Below, piece after piece: positions 1-12,131 of a stretch of DNA of 64,000 nt. This stretch comes from Ectobius pallidus. Taxonomy: Eukaryota; Arthropoda; Insecta; Blattodea; Ectobiidae. The notes under the pieces were generated by a model. It was not told the DNA's origin and searched no databases. It saw only the letters and a program-made list of their open reading frames with translations. The position numbers and the translations under genes are program-made. Position 1 is the first letter of the stretch. Every line of letters starts with the position of its first letter. The stretch is taken from NCBI GenBank assembly GCA_964059195.1, contig CAXKWD010000005.1:152611265-152675264 (forward strand), in the 5' to 3' direction.

Positions 1-1336
1 AGGAGAGCAAAAAAATAAATAGACTATTTAAAAAATAAAAGTCACAAAACTTGTTTTTACATATTATATAAAATTGAATCAATAGAATGTTGACAAACGA
101 AATCCTTTTTTTTATTTTTTATTTTTTCCCCCCAAAATCCAAGCCTTTAGTTTCATCCCACATGTATCTGCGTATGCCAGCGTATACAGCTTTATTTCCT
201 GGGAAAATGTGATTCAGGGTTTGTTCCATAATAGGCGTACAGTAGTGTTGCGCCAGATTACTAATTGTCATCTTGTTATTCACTTTTCTTCAGAATGCAA
301 CTGCCTTCCTGACTCTTACGGTTCCGTTTCCTTCATGTCTTTTCCCCTACATTACACTTTCATCCACTCAGAAACACAGCACAAACTAACAGAATCCTTC
401 CTTTAGTACTGATCAAGTCATCGTTTTAACCAACATAATTAACTTTCATGACAAAAATATCTGTGGACATAGTACAGTTTGCAGCATTCACGAATATGGA
501 CAAAATAAGGTTTGCAACAACAGCCCCATTTCGCATGTAATTTACACTGAGGCAAAATACGATTTCACATGAACAGAGTTCACAGCAGAATAGAGGTATG
601 CTAGAATCTATGCAAATTCATGTAAAACTCAATTTTATCCAGGGGTGGACATAATACGGTTTGGAACAATACTCATATACAGACTGGTTCTCCACCGTGC
701 TCACTGCAAGCATTTGCAATATCATCTCTGGTGTAATATGTGAAATACAGTAATGTAATATTATCGTCAGGTAGTGGGCAGGAAATGTGGAGTTATTACT
801 GTTAAATATCATTCCGACCAACAAACAACTTTATTATTATTATTATAAACATTATTGTTATTATTATCATTGTTGAATTATGGTACTTTTATATCAAGAG
901 TGATCGAGTATTGAGCATGTTCGAGTGTCAAGGAGAAATGAGTATGAAGAATGCTGTAGAGTTTTCAAGATCATGATGGCCATGATGGCAGTCCGTTGAT
1001 GCATGTGTAAGCACGAGAGAGATGGGTCATTGCTTTGGTTCTGTGAGGGTATGCATTGTGTGGGGATCAATGTATTCAATCTGAGTTTGTATACAATAAA
1101 TAACTATTATTCTTAACAATCATCATTATTGTTATTTATTATTAGTCACTATGTTGTATCCACTGAGCTCAATGTAATTTAAATTTTTATGTTTGCAGCC
1201 AATATCTACAAAATTTTGAATAAACATTTTATTTTATTTGAACTTCTTATCCTTCAATTAGGATATTCTCTCCTAAAAACATATATGTTTTAATATATAT
1301 ATTAATTTTCATTTCAATATTATGTGGAGTGTGCGC
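1..1336. other. AT-rich stretch with no recognised gene
   Basis: I see no gene, terminal inverted repeat or tRNA-like box here. Open frames are short and lack splice context. A degenerate ATT/ATC-rich microsatellite lies around 830-885. It is best read as intergenic or intronic DNA. Confidence 0.5.
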
Positions 1337-1344
1337 CATTTAGC

Positions 1345-1759
1345 TAGGGTGGCCATTTCTAAAATGTCAGAAAGGAGGACACACTTCTTTGGTAATCTAT
1401 CATAGTATAAAACTTCGGGCATGGACGGCTGGACAGCAGATATTACATGGTATAATCCTGACTAATTTCAGACTTAATAACTACCACTAAATGATTATAC
1501 ACTACAAAAAAGGGATTTTCATCTTTGTTTATATTTTTGTCCTTTCTTTGCCCTCCGCAGGAGGTTTTTGTTGGTCAGGAATTCCTTATACATGGAATTA
1601 CACTCTTCCGAGAACAAATTTTATTAATACGCTTTACCGATCCATCGGAGTCTCGAAAAGGGGGACAAATCAACGTCCGGCATAAAGCCACGCCGGATGG
1701 AGGACTGCTTACCAAAAAGCCTTACAGTCCGGCCAAAATCCGGACGTCTGGCCACCCTA
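1345..1759. mobile_element. Non-autonomous hAT-type element, 415 bp
   Basis: The ends are inverted copies of TAGGGTGGCCA. The element is flanked by a perfect 8 bp direct repeat, catttagc, at 1337-1344 and 1760-1767. An 8 bp target duplication with TAG-type ends is the hAT signature. The inside is non-coding; open frames across it show no transposase motif. It must have been moved in trans by a related autonomous element. Confidence 0.85.
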
Positions 1760-2036
1760 CATTTAGCAGATATCACAGTATCAACACTGAGTTTTTATTA
1801 TGGTTTTCACAATTGTCTTATTTTATACTATATTACTCTACATGTTACAAAGTCCTCCAGGATAGTGACTTGTGTTAAAAAATAAAATAACACTAATTAT
1901 CTTGGACCCACATGTTGATGAGAAGAAGGGGATTATTGACTCGTATATACTTGTCTTCTTGGCATTGATGTCAGACGGTTGTATTACTGATGTTTCAAAA
2001 CAGATGGCCCAATCAAGAAGTAAAATATAATGTATA

Positions 2037-2511
2037 CAGTGAACTCTCGATAATTCGGACCTCAATATGCCGGACTTCGGATAACTCGGACAGATTCTTG
2101 ATGAACCAGACTCAGATCTACAGCCATTCTACGGCTACTTCAGGACTGCAAGAGAAGTAATTATTCAAAAGCAACAGAAAAAGTGTACACAGAAGAACAT
2201 TTACAATTTCTCCCAGCCTAAATCTCCTCAGAAAAATATGCTCAAAGTGCTCACATCAATCATCATCGGGTCTTCATAATGTAACAATGTAGTTCAGACC
2301 CTCACTAGAAAGTTTAAGACAGTACTGAAGTGTTATTTGTTTTTGTTCCAACTGTAAGTTGCCTATATTTTGCCTCATACATTTTTCTTGTAGCTGAAAC
2401 ACGAAATTTCATTGCTTAGATACATTTCCTCATTTCCCCTCCATAAGCCGGACATTTTATAACTCGGACAGACCCCTGCCCACATTAGTCCAGTTTATCG
2501 AGAGTTCACTA
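2037..2511. mobile_element. pogo/Tigger-like MITE, 475 bp, TA target
   Basis: The left end reads CAGTGAACTCTCGATAA and the right end TTATCGAGAGTTCACTA. They are inverted repeats and are flanked by TA at 2035-2036 and 2512-2513. Subterminal repeats of the ATTCGGAC / AACTCGGACAG type appear near both ends, as in pogo/Tigger elements. No transposase frame survives. The terminal G to A change on the right suggests some age. Confidence 0.8.
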
Positions 2512-3424
2512 TATGTATTACCTTGATAATCAGGAGCAATATCTGACCTTTAACATTCCTTGCACCAGGACTACAAGTGACATGTCTGTAATGATAGATG
2601 TGTGTTCAAATTACATTAATCCCTTAGGCAAATCTGTCTTCACATTACATAGTGCTGTTATATTTTATTACCATTGTCTGAATATTCTTATTGTATTATG
2701 TTATTATTATCTTTGGCTAACAGTAGAACTATAACAGTTTATTTTTTATCTTACTTACAGAGTACCTAGGAATTTTCCTGACGGCTAGATGTCAAATTCT
2801 GGATGCAGTATAATGTGAGTTGTATAATTCTAAACTAACTTATAATTTAAAACAATAACCTATTTTAATTATTACCTTTATGGCTCTCTGCTGCTCTTGA
2901 AAAGTGTTTCTGTGGTGCTGATGCAAAACATAATTCAGTATGAGAGTTTGGCCCTATTTTACTCAGTTTTCACAGTTGAAAGGGTTTTCACTGATATAAA
3001 AAAAATTCTTTATCCTGATAATGTATTTAACAGTAAAATTGTAATAAAAGGAAGTTATTATTTAGCTTAGTTTGCATTTCTTTTGTTTTGAATTGCATTT
3101 TCATATCTTAAAGAAAATGTAACATTTAAGGAAGAAAATAGGATTTATTTAGTAAGCAGTCATTTTTGTTTAAATAAAAACATTTGAATTTATTTATTTA
3201 AATTAGTTTGCACAGATGTACAACGAAAACCTACTCTTACACCGCTGGTATAATCAAATTATTACAAACCATTTTCAGAATATCCTTTAATTTCTTTGTT
3301 TTAACTTGTTTTGTTTTAACTTGTTTTGTTTATTTATTTTATTTGTATGTGAGTATCCTATTTCTTTTTGAGGAGTGGTAGAATTTTCTGTTTCAAACAA
3401 TGTTTTATTTAAATGTTTTCTAGA

Positions 3425-3475
<51 letters not shown>

Positions 3476-3490
3476 GTTATTATCATCATC
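3425..3490. repeat. (ATT)n microsatellite
   Basis: About 17 uninterrupted ATT units are followed by degenerate ATT/ATC units. Poly-Asn, poly-Leu and poly-Ile readings of this tract are artefacts. Confidence 0.95.
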
Positions 3491-4138
3491 GTTACTTTTA
3501 TATTTCCATGTTTTATTCAATCATATTTTTCTCTTGCACTATATTTGCAGTTCTTCTCTGGAATTCTGAATTATTTTTATCTTAATTTGATGCACAAAAT
3601 TGTAATCAGTTAAAAATAAATATTACTGCCGGATGTAGATATGCTGCATACAGCAATTATTTAAATTAAATCGTCGGATACACATATTACACCAACTACT
3701 ACATAGGCCATAGAAAATAGCAGTGAGTTCTAATCTATGCCATCTAACCATGTGCCATTATTTTTAGCATATTTTTGTTTTAAACATTTTTGAGGCTATA
3801 GAAAATTGCAGTAAGTTCTTCTGACCCATGCCTCCTAATCATGCACATTACTTTTAGTTTTTTTTCAAACATTTTTGAAATTCATTATTTTATAATATTT
3901 CTTGAGGTATTAATATAGATTGATAAAAAAATGATGGGTTCTGGAGTTTGGCAATACATGATTCATCTGGATATGCTGGTAGTTAATACACTCACTGTTA
4001 TTACTGGTATTAGTTCAACAAGATTCTTTATGATTAATATTTAGGAAGTGAAATTATTACCGGTTCTATTACTTCGATTTTATTCCTCATTCTTTCCATC
4101 CAAAAGTGTCAGTATTTAACCTATCAGTGAGTAATTAC

Positions 4139-4771
4139 TAGAGATCGGATTTTAAAGGGAAAAATTTCACCCAAAAAAGGACGAAAAAATGGAAAATTAT
4201 TGCCAAAAAAAGTTGGGGAAAAAGGGAAAATTATTACCGAAAAAAGGGATATAAAAGTAAGAGAGTGTAAAAATTCAACAGAGAAGATACAAGTTTGTTT
4301 TATGTAAAGCCTTTGCTTGCTCTACAGCTGCTGATTCTATAACATCAAATGACTGAAAATTTTTTTTGATCTTGTTGAAACTCTCACAGAGGAAAATAGC
4401 ACACGAAATCCATGTTCCCCACCTTGTTATAATGGGAAACTTAGGCAATGGCAAGCCTGTAATTTCCCTGTAACGCTCTATTCTGCTGGGAGGAATTATT
4501 TTTTCAATGGTGAATCAGTGAAAACAATTTTTAATGTTTTCATATTACCAAATACTGGGTAATTTACGAATTTTTCAAAATAAATTAGCAAAAAAGGTAC
4601 TGGAAAGGGAAAGTTCCTAAAAAAAAGGGAGATGAGCCGAAAAAAGGGAAAAAAGGAAAGTTAAAACCAGGTCATTTGCAGTTGAAACTTACTCAGTAAT
4701 GTCCTGTTCAATTTTATCACGTTTTGTGATGAAATATAAAAAAAGGAATTCCCTTTATAATCCGGTCTCTA
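4139..4771. mobile_element. Non-autonomous hAT-type element, 633 bp
   Basis: The ends are inverted repeats of about 21 bp, starting TAGAGATCGGATT on the left and TAGAGACCGGATT on the right (read inward), with two mismatches. A perfect 8 bp duplication, gtaattac, flanks it at 4131-4138 and 4772-4779. The interior is purine-rich and full of AAAAAAGGGA-type runs, with no coding sequence seen. The TAG-start ends place it near the elements at 17202, 29485 and 44763. Confidence 0.85.
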
Positions 4772-5613
4772 GTAATTACAAACAACTTGAAGTTCCTGGA
4801 TTTTCATTTTGAATTGTTTCAATGCTATTTATTGTAACGCATCATTGCACTGTACAGCGAATGAGATATTTTGTGAAAATTCCCTGTAGTTCAAGCCATG
4901 ATGGTCAAAGCAATAATAACAGTACACAAGAATAAAAATTGAGACTTTGTTTCTTCAGAGATGAAAATTGAACATTTTAATATGTAGCTAAGTTTGACCT
5001 AGCCTATATTGTATTAATATTTTTGCAGTGAAGCATGTTAAAGCTATATTACCATTACGGCATGCTGGACTGTCTAATTTTTGTAGTGAAGCTTATTCTT
5101 GAAACTCACCCATATTAAAATACTAACAGTTGCTGTAATCATATTGAACAATTCTATCTAGTTTCTCACGCATCAATTAACTCATAAATAACAACTCGTG
5201 TTAAAAATACAATACACAAATAAGTGTACATATATTCAAAATATTTGGTCAAGATATAACTTGGTTTCAACAATTTTTAGAAACAAACGAAGTGCAGGCA
5301 TTACTATATCATCTGTTTCTCTTAAATCTGTGCATGGCCATCTGTGATTATCAATAGAACATTGTATAGCTTAACTTCGTGTATTTTACGCAATAGGGCT
5401 TATCTTTTTAACATACATTTTATAATTTAATGTATTTTGTATCATTTAGTGTATCTGAGTCCTGGTGAAGTGAAAGAAAAGACGATTATCTATACTTTCA
5501 TCGTGTGAGTTATTTCAAGTTATGAACGAATAACACGTGACAGTGCAAACAATGAAATAAATTTATGGAAATTAGAAAAAAAACTGAAGGCTTTATCTTT
5601 GTAACTTATAAAG

Positions 5614-7137
5614 ATGTCTAGTTATCAGCCAAAAGACTTGACTGAGCTTGGCTTCGCAGCTTTCACTTCATTCATGGAGGAAGGAGCTATTCAATTGCTG
5701 GAGCTCATGAAAGTTTCTCTTCCATCTCTATTAATAGAAGAAGTAACTAAAACTTGCGAGGGGCTTAAAGACTTCTTCCATGGCACGAGGCTTCCATCAG
5801 TCTTGGCAAATGAAATCACAAAACGGCTATTAACAAAGATGGAGATGTTTTCAGACATTTTCTTGATTTACGAATATACCAGGAAGGATTATATCCAGCA
5901 GATTCTGTTGAGTCTTGTTGACGTTATCATGCATCCCGACGTTACGGCTATTGAACTGGGCCCTGGTTATTTGTATGAAACTGGTTATGACTACTGCAAC
6001 TTCATTCTGACGACGATTCTGATGAGAGTTGGAGGTTTACACAATTTAAAGATACTTAGTTTAGGATTTGGAATTAATGTTCATTTAGAACATGGTAATC
6101 TAGTTCTTCCAGAACAGCTCAGACAGTTGACATTATGTGGCTCTCTATTTTTACGTCATAACACTTTAAAATGTGTTGTTGAATGCTGCCGAGAACTGAA
6201 GTCTTTTAAGATTGTGAGATGCTCTAATATTCATGTCAATGTTCCCGATATTCTTAAACTTAATCAACTAGAAACACTGCACCTATTAGAGTTTAGTTAT
6301 GGGTATGATGAAGATTGTGCAGCTCTTATCAATGGAATTTCAACAGATCCTTTGAGTGATGTGTTGTCTGCATCAACTCTAAAGTCTTTTGGTATAGCAG
6401 TTAGAGAGGAAGACACTTTACGACTAATCGTTGATAAGTTACCGCATCTGACTGAAATTGTATTGAAACTCAAACGTGAATTTGACCTCTCTTATTTAAC
6501 ACAGCTCAAGAACCTTCGATCTCTGACCTTGGATGCTACAGGTAGATCATCAGATAATTACAAAAAGATTCTCCCAGTTTTGGGCAAAAGTCTTGTGTCC
6601 TTGGACTTACGATCTTACTACAGTTTGGACTTAGAATTCATTGGTGAAACATGTAGTAATCTCCAATATTTACACATATGTACTACTGCTGAAGTTGAGA
6701 CTCGTCCAAAGCCATCTTTCAATACCTTTCCAAATTTTAGATCAGTTGAATATCTAAAAATAAAAATGACTCAGGATTATGATTGGATAGAATTCATTAT
6801 CCTCCAGTGTCTAAACATTAAAGTACTAAGCGTAGTCAGTGCCAGCCAGCCTACCATTATTGAAAACGTCCTCAAACGCACCAGTCTAACAAACTTGGAA
6901 GAAATACACTGGTATCCAGAAGTAAGAGCTGATGACAGTTGCCTTAAAGAATTATGCTCGAAATGTCCGAACGTTCGCCTAGTACATGGACTAGGTTTCG
7001 ACAGTTTTATCTCAAGGAAAGTTGTTTTCGATTTCTATGGATGTCGTAAAAGTTTCTGTGAAACCTACTGCTATTCACTGGATATTTTGGATGAAATCGA
7101 TGACTGTTGTTGTGGATGTTGCGACTTCTCCACTTGA
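5614..7137 (+). CDS. Leucine-rich-repeat protein, single exon, 507 aa
   Basis: An uninterrupted frame starts at an ATG with A at -3 and ends in TGA. Residues about 32-75 hold two similar segments, LPSLLIEEVTKTCEGL and LPSVLANEITKRLL. They resemble the short helical boxes (F-box-like or LPxxL) found before LRRs in cullin-adaptor-type proteins, but I cannot prove an F-box. From about residue 145 to 470 there are roughly ten irregular LRRs, for example LKILSLGFG, LRQLTLCGS, LETLHLLEF, LRSLTLDAT, LVSLDLRSY, LQYLHICTT and LEEIHWYPE. The tail is Cys-rich (CCCGCC). No signal peptide or membrane span is seen, so it is probably intracellular. A canonical poly(A) signal follows 144 bp after the stop. 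The single exon may mean a retrocopy or a lineage-expanded intronless family. The substrate is unknown. Confidence 0.85.
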   Translation: MSSYQPKDLTELGFAAFTSFMEEGAIQLLELMKVSLPSLLIEEVTKTCEGLKDFFHGTRLPSVLANEITKRLLTKMEMFSDIFLIYEYTRKDYIQQILLSLVDVIMHPDVTAIELGPGYLYETGYDYCNFILTTILMRVGGLHNLKILSLGFGINVHLEHGNLVLPEQLRQLTLCGSLFLRHNTLKCVVECCRELKSFKIVRCSNIHVNVPDILKLNQLETLHLLEFSYGYDEDCAALINGISTDPLSDVLSASTLKSFGIAVREEDTLRLIVDKLPHLTEIVLKLKREFDLSYLTQLKNLRSLTLDATGRSSDNYKKILPVLGKSLVSLDLRSYYSLDLEFIGETCSNLQYLHICTTAEVETRPKPSFNTFPNFRSVEYLKIKMTQDYDWIEFIILQCLNIKVLSVVSASQPTIIENVLKRTSLTNLEEIHWYPEVRADDSCLKELCSKCPNVRLVHGLGFDSFISRKVVFDFYGCRKSFCETYCYSLDILDEIDDCCCGCCDFST

Positions 7138-7280
7138 ACCTCAGATTCTGAAAGCACTTAATGTTTGTCAAAATATGTCTGAATTATGATAAATTATTCA
7201 AGCAGATAGTGCCAAGCTTATTCTTTTCTACCATGATTTGAAAAGTTGTATAAAGTTAAAAAAAATACAAGAATGGGTTC

Positions 7281-7286
7281 AATAAA
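7281..7286 (+). promoter_or_regulatory. Poly(A) signal AATAAA of the LRR gene
   Basis: A canonical hexamer lies about 145 bp downstream of the stop at 7137, in a suitably AT-rich 3' region. Confidence 0.7.
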
Positions 7287-7429
7287 ATGATCATTATAGG
7301 TAATCCCACGAGATTTGACGAGTTTATCGATTCTCGATCTTTGATTGATTTTCTTTATAGTAATCTAGCCAACCCCTTAAATCCATAATTCCATCCATGC
7401 AGAAAAAAAAAATCCATTAGATTTATCTG

Positions 7430-9398
7430 AGATACTCGTCAACTCGAGTTGGATTTATTAAGACTATTCCATGAATAAAAAATCCCTTTAGGCAGGCCTA
7501 CATGCTGAGGTAGATTTCAAAGTGCTTTTGGTTTAATTTATTGTCGCTGCGCAGCACTCTTCTTCTTTAGCCTTAGCATGACAAACCCGCAATAATAACT
7601 GCAAAAAAGAGAAAAGAGCACTTTTTCAAACATTCAAATCTCGCCTTATGAGAGTTGTCGAGAAACTATTTATTGATTGTAGAGTACTAATCAAGAGCTT
7701 TTCAACGATATCCCACAAGACGTGGTTTCAAAAATTTCGAATTTCCATTCCCCCCACCCGCTACCCCCAAAACCTCCGAATCGTTGGTGTCATTGTGAAC
7801 TCCATAGGGAGTACTCTAATTATTTAAACAAAGTTCCCCTCTATACTTCATAGGGGCCGAGATATAAATTTTTCAAGATTTCAACCCCCTCCCCCGACCC
7901 TCCCCCTTGTGCCAATTTGGTTCATTAACCAACTTGTCCGAACTATTGGGCCTAGAAATAACATAATACATTTGGTTCAAATGTCTTCAAAATTACGACC
8001 GCTAGCGTGTAAAGATATATAACTTATATATATACACACAAAACAAAATTAACGGGGGATGGTTTCATACTTAGGGAGGCATGAAACGTAAATATATGAA
8101 AGAATTTTTCGAAAGTCATAACATGATATCGATTCCAATAGGGAGGTTTTTCTTCGAAATCTACCTAAAATGTAACGGATTATACAAATAATAATTACTT
8201 TCGTGCTTTGTATATAAAAGCAAAACTAATCAGCTGTGAGATCACGGCATACAATGAATCAACCATCCATGAATCGATTCGAGTTACCATGTTGCTGACC
8301 AGTGCTATCAATGGTAAGACATACAGTGAGTCCCACGCAAGAGTTGGCCAATGACGCGGGTTTCTGCGTCGCGGCTGGCACAGCTCCAACTCCCGAGCGA
8401 TCGGGTGAAATATCTACGCAAATAATGCCGCGGTCGTTGTAATGATTCAGGTTCTCACATTTACAGTTAAAATTACAATGAAAATAACCACGTACCTCAT
8501 CACAAGAGATGTTGGAAATGTTCTCCTCTTGCGTCCAGACAATACTGGCACCTTTTTAGGAAATTTTCTTTCACGCGCATAAGTTCAGCTTCCGGGACAG
8601 AGTTACTTTCTCTTTTGATAGGCTTATGTGATATTGTCATTAAGTTCTTCTAACAGTATGTAAACATTATTTATGGGGAAACTTGAAAAATAAAGTGTAT
8701 AGGTCAATTTCCCATACATAAAAGAACTTAAAGACAATATCACAAGAGAAATTAATTCTATCTCGGAAGCTGAACTTACGCGCGTGAAAGAAAATTCCCT
8801 AAAAAAGGTGCCAATGTTGCGCGTATGCAAGAGGAGAACATTTCCAATATCTCTTGTGATTAGGTACGTGGTTATTTTCATTGTAATTTTAACTGTAAAT
8901 GTGAGAACCTGAATCATTTCAACGACCGCGGCATTATTTGCGTAGATATTTCACCCGATCGCTCGGGAGTTGGAGCTGTGCCAGCCGCGACGCAGAAACC
9001 CGCGTCATTGGCCAACTCTTGCGTGGGACTCACTGTAGTTAACTTCATAAGATAAGCTAGCAGCAGAACAGAATAAAAGCACACGAACTGGCTTGCACTG
9101 AATCGAAATTGTGTTTAAAATTAATGTACATTTCTATTATTTCAATTTCCAAACAAGTTATATTGTATAAAATGATCTACTTTTGTTGCTTAATGGCAGC
9201 ATGTGACATTAAACACTGCACACTGATGCTTACGTGTCCAGTAACGAGCAGCCGTTAAACACCCGATAAAACGGCATCCTCGCGATTCCTACAAGAATAT
9301 TGTAAGATAAACGGCCGTGATTGATCTAGGCTACATCCAAGGAGCTGCTAAACGTAATTGGTCAATATCAAACACGCGGCGTATGAGTAGAATAGTCT
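7430..9398. repeat. Unclassified dispersed repeat, copy 1, twice interrupted
   Basis: From ttggatttattaagactatt to gtcaatatcaaacacgcggc this stretch matches 62300-62830 closely. Copy 1 carries two insertions that copy 2 lacks: about 700 bp at roughly 7482-8178 (C-rich, unclassified, with runs like CCCCCTCCCCC) and the palindromic MITE at 8324-9035. I found no coding sequence in the shared part. I cannot name its class. Confidence 0.75.
8324..9035. mobile_element. Long-palindrome mariner-type MITE, 712 bp
   Basis: The two halves are nearly perfect inverted copies of about 335 bp each, with a centre of about 60 bp. The termini read CAGTGAGTCCCACGCAAG inward from both sides. TA flanks both ends (8322-8323, 9036-9037), as for Tc1/mariner. 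The paralogous repeat at 62492-62493 has a single TA and no insert, so the boundaries are exact. The short frames inside (8195-8389, 8624-8917) are hairpin by-products. Confidence 0.92.
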
Positions 9399-10000
9399 AT
9401 ATAATAAGAGGAAATGCTTAAAAGTCTTCCTGTCTATCTGTGTGCAATGCCCACCCAATTCCACGGCACAGAGATCTGAAATTTTTAACATAGATGGATT
9501 GAAGAGGGTCCGAGTGCACTTGGAAGCCGGATTTTTAATTTTCACTTTCGTTCGCGAGTTATGAGCGGAAAACTCAAGTTTTTTTTTCTGCTAACGAAGC
9601 ATCAGTTCTTTCTATTAAATTTCAATTGTGAAATTAATTGCAGGTGGCCTAGCTTTGCTGCCATAGCTTCTGGGAAAGAAAGAGCATTACTGAAATAGAT
9701 TTCTTTTAATGTAATTCATGAAAATGCCGATCGCTTCGATTTTGTTAGCCCGCTATGCTTGAGTCATTTGTTTATACCACGCAGAGATCTGCATTTTTTC
9801 ACTTATGTGGATGGAAGGGAGATTATAAATTTAGGCTTAATTGAGAAAACATTAACCGATTTGTACGAAACTCACTATGCTTTTCTTGAGCCAGGGACCT
9901 CGAATCTGAGGTCTTTTTTACCTGGCGATGCTTTCTAATCGTGAAATGCACCTCGAAGCCGGATTTTTAGCCAGTTTCAGGTAAAAGAAGTGCTTTTAAC
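9399..10000. mobile_element. Helitron-like non-autonomous segment
   Basis: It starts near TCTATATAATAAGAGG, a TC-type beginning. It contains motifs shared with 18390-18460: the stretch around gctttctaa.cgtg.aatg followed by gaagccgg..tttttag. The 18.6 kb relative ends in a Helitron-type GC hairpin plus CTAGT; no such 3' end is clear here, so this copy is probably decayed or 3'-truncated. Confidence 0.4.
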
Positions 10001-10113
10001 GGTAGATAGTATTAATTAAATTATGCCACTGAGTGGTATAACATTATAACACTCCAGGGTTTTTTAATTTTTGTTTTTATTGAAAGTAAGAAAACCCCTA
10101 CGAGCAAAGCTCA

Positions 10114-10760
10114 CCTTAAGGGACTGTATAGATAGATAGGTAGATCTTTATTTGCTAGAGACATCAAAATGTATAGCAACGTCAAAGTAATCAATGCACA
10201 TACAATGTTTCATAAAATTGCACATACAATGTTTGATAAAATAGTACTTTAAAATAATCTGCTATTAAAATACTCATTCGACGTAGGCTCTACATAGGAT
10301 TTGAGATCAATGTTGATCTAACTGTCCTCTTGAAAGCTGCTAAAGAAAGATTTTTAATATTGTCAGAAAGTCTGTTATGTATATTTAAAGATTCAACATC
10401 AAAACTATTTTGTGGTTTACTATATTTGCATTTGGGAACATATATGTGGGAACTATTCCTCGTGGAGTAGCTATGAATTGCAGAACAAAGAGTGTACCTA
10501 TCAATGTTTCACTTGATATAAAGAAGACAGTCTAAGATGGACATTGATCTTAGAGTCAGAATTCTCAGTTTTATAAATAGAGGCCTACAATGTGCTCTAA
10601 AAGAGAATCCACACATAATTCTGATCGACTTCTTTTGCAAAATAAACAGCTTGTTTATTGCCCCACGATAGGGTTCCGTAGCTGAAGTGGCTTTGTATAT
10701 GTCCCTAATAAACTGTCAGTAAACATTCTAGGGGAAGTCAGTTTCCCAAAATCCTAAAAA
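10114..10760 (-). pseudogene. LINE 3' end: reverse-transcriptase C-terminal remnant
   Basis: Read on the minus strand, the frame gives GAINKLFILQKKSIRIMCG, then CRPLFIKLRILTL, then HSYSTRNSSHIYVPKCKYSK, then LSDNIKNLSLAAFKRTVR. This is the usual order of the post-RT C-terminal region of Jockey/CR1-type LINEs. One in-frame TGA follows LLYIK, and a frameshift precedes GAINK. The 3' end has aataaagatc and a short (CTAT)n tail at about 10128-10146, so this is a 5'-truncated dead copy. A 27 bp stretch (around acattgtatgtgc) is duplicated near 10198-10245. Confidence 0.75.
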
Positions 10761-11198
10761 TGAACAATCCCTTACTCAATTTATTTGATATGCTGTTTAT
10801 TTATGTGAAAGCCAACCCAAACCAGCTTCGAGATGAACTCCAAGGAACTTGATCAAATCATGATTTGAGTTAAATTAAATTAAATGTAATATGACGTGCA
10901 TTATGGTTACCAACTATGGTTTCAGTCACATGGATAATACTCTTTTAGTTAAAGATAATTGCATGTGGTTATTAAACATGCTCAGTTTGATAAAAATTGA
11001 TAATGCTAAAATTCATTATTCCTTTTTAAATGTTAAATTTCTCATGGTAGTCGCAAAAAAATAGTCATTTGGCTGAAAAGCATTGTCCACGACTACATGT
11101 TGGCAGCCTTGCACCGGAAAATCAATAGCATCTGTCTGCGCAAGTGTATACTAGTTTTGACAGAACAGTTGGAGACCTCCCAAAATGGCTGCACGGTA

Positions 11199-11962
11199 CA
11201 GTCGGTCAAATAAAGGACGTCGGGCGTTATTTTATAAAGTATCACGAACGAGCATATGCGCATGTACAGGAAGACTTAAGGATAGGTTCACACATGCCTC
11301 TTGTCTATCCATGTATTTTCTTCATTGTTTAGTCAGTTATGTTCCAAAACAAACATGTATAGAAGGCTGTGGCTATATGCCTCAAATCCGCCATATTCTT
11401 GGTTGCAAATTTTTATAATATTAATAATTAATAGATTCGCGAGGAATATGTTTATTCAAGGAGCATTTTTTAAAGATTTTATTTTATAATACCGGTACTT
11501 GTAGTGCAAAATCAATAACTTACGCTCAACTTCTGCAACCAATCTAGCATCGAAATTCGCGCCCGGCCAGATCCACGTTTCCTATGAAAACTTCCGGTCG
11601 CATTATAGTGAAGTTCCCACCTCTGAGCTGCTCTTTCATAAATATGGAACCTTCTCGCTGCTTCAGAGGCCGAAAATGCAGGTCAATTACAGCCCTAACT
11701 ACACTTTCTCTCACTTTAGCATTTGTATGTGGCGATGATACAAAGCAAAATGAATTATGACAATACATAAGTTGAATATCGCGTTGCGCTTTCCGCGTTG
11801 TTCATTTTTTCCCTTGTTCATTTTTTCCCCCCTGTCGCATGGCCTCATATGTTTCGAGAATGGCCTGTATTTTATGTTTTTTATAGGAAACATGTGAACT
11901 AATGCGTTAAAACTTTAATTTTAACTGCATACGAGTCCCGACGTTTTTTAATTGACCGACTG
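11199..11962. mobile_element. Tc1/mariner-type MITE, 764 bp
   Basis: The termini read CAGTCGGTCAAATAAAGGAC on the left and CAGTCGGTCAATTAAAAAAC on the right (inward); both continue as CGTCGGG. TA flanks both sides (11197-11198, 11963-11964). No transposase motif is seen, and the short frames inside are unsupported. Confidence 0.75.
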
Positions 11963-12131
11963 TACATAGTAAAATTATTATTTCACAAATATTAACGGCT
12001 ATCTAAAAAATAGTGAATGATTCACTTGGTAAAATTATTTTATTTTGCTTCTAGGCCTTACGGGCTCGTTTCGCAAACATGCCTACTCGCAAAATAAAAT
12101 CGCGTTTTTCCACTTGTTTCATTAGTAACTA

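Noticed and set aside
3287..3613. Poly-Asn, poly-Leu and poly-Ile open frames
   Set aside because: They are translations of the ATT microsatellite in different frames.
8195..8917. Open frames across the palindromic MITE
   Set aside because: They mirror each other within the inverted arms and have no protein motif.
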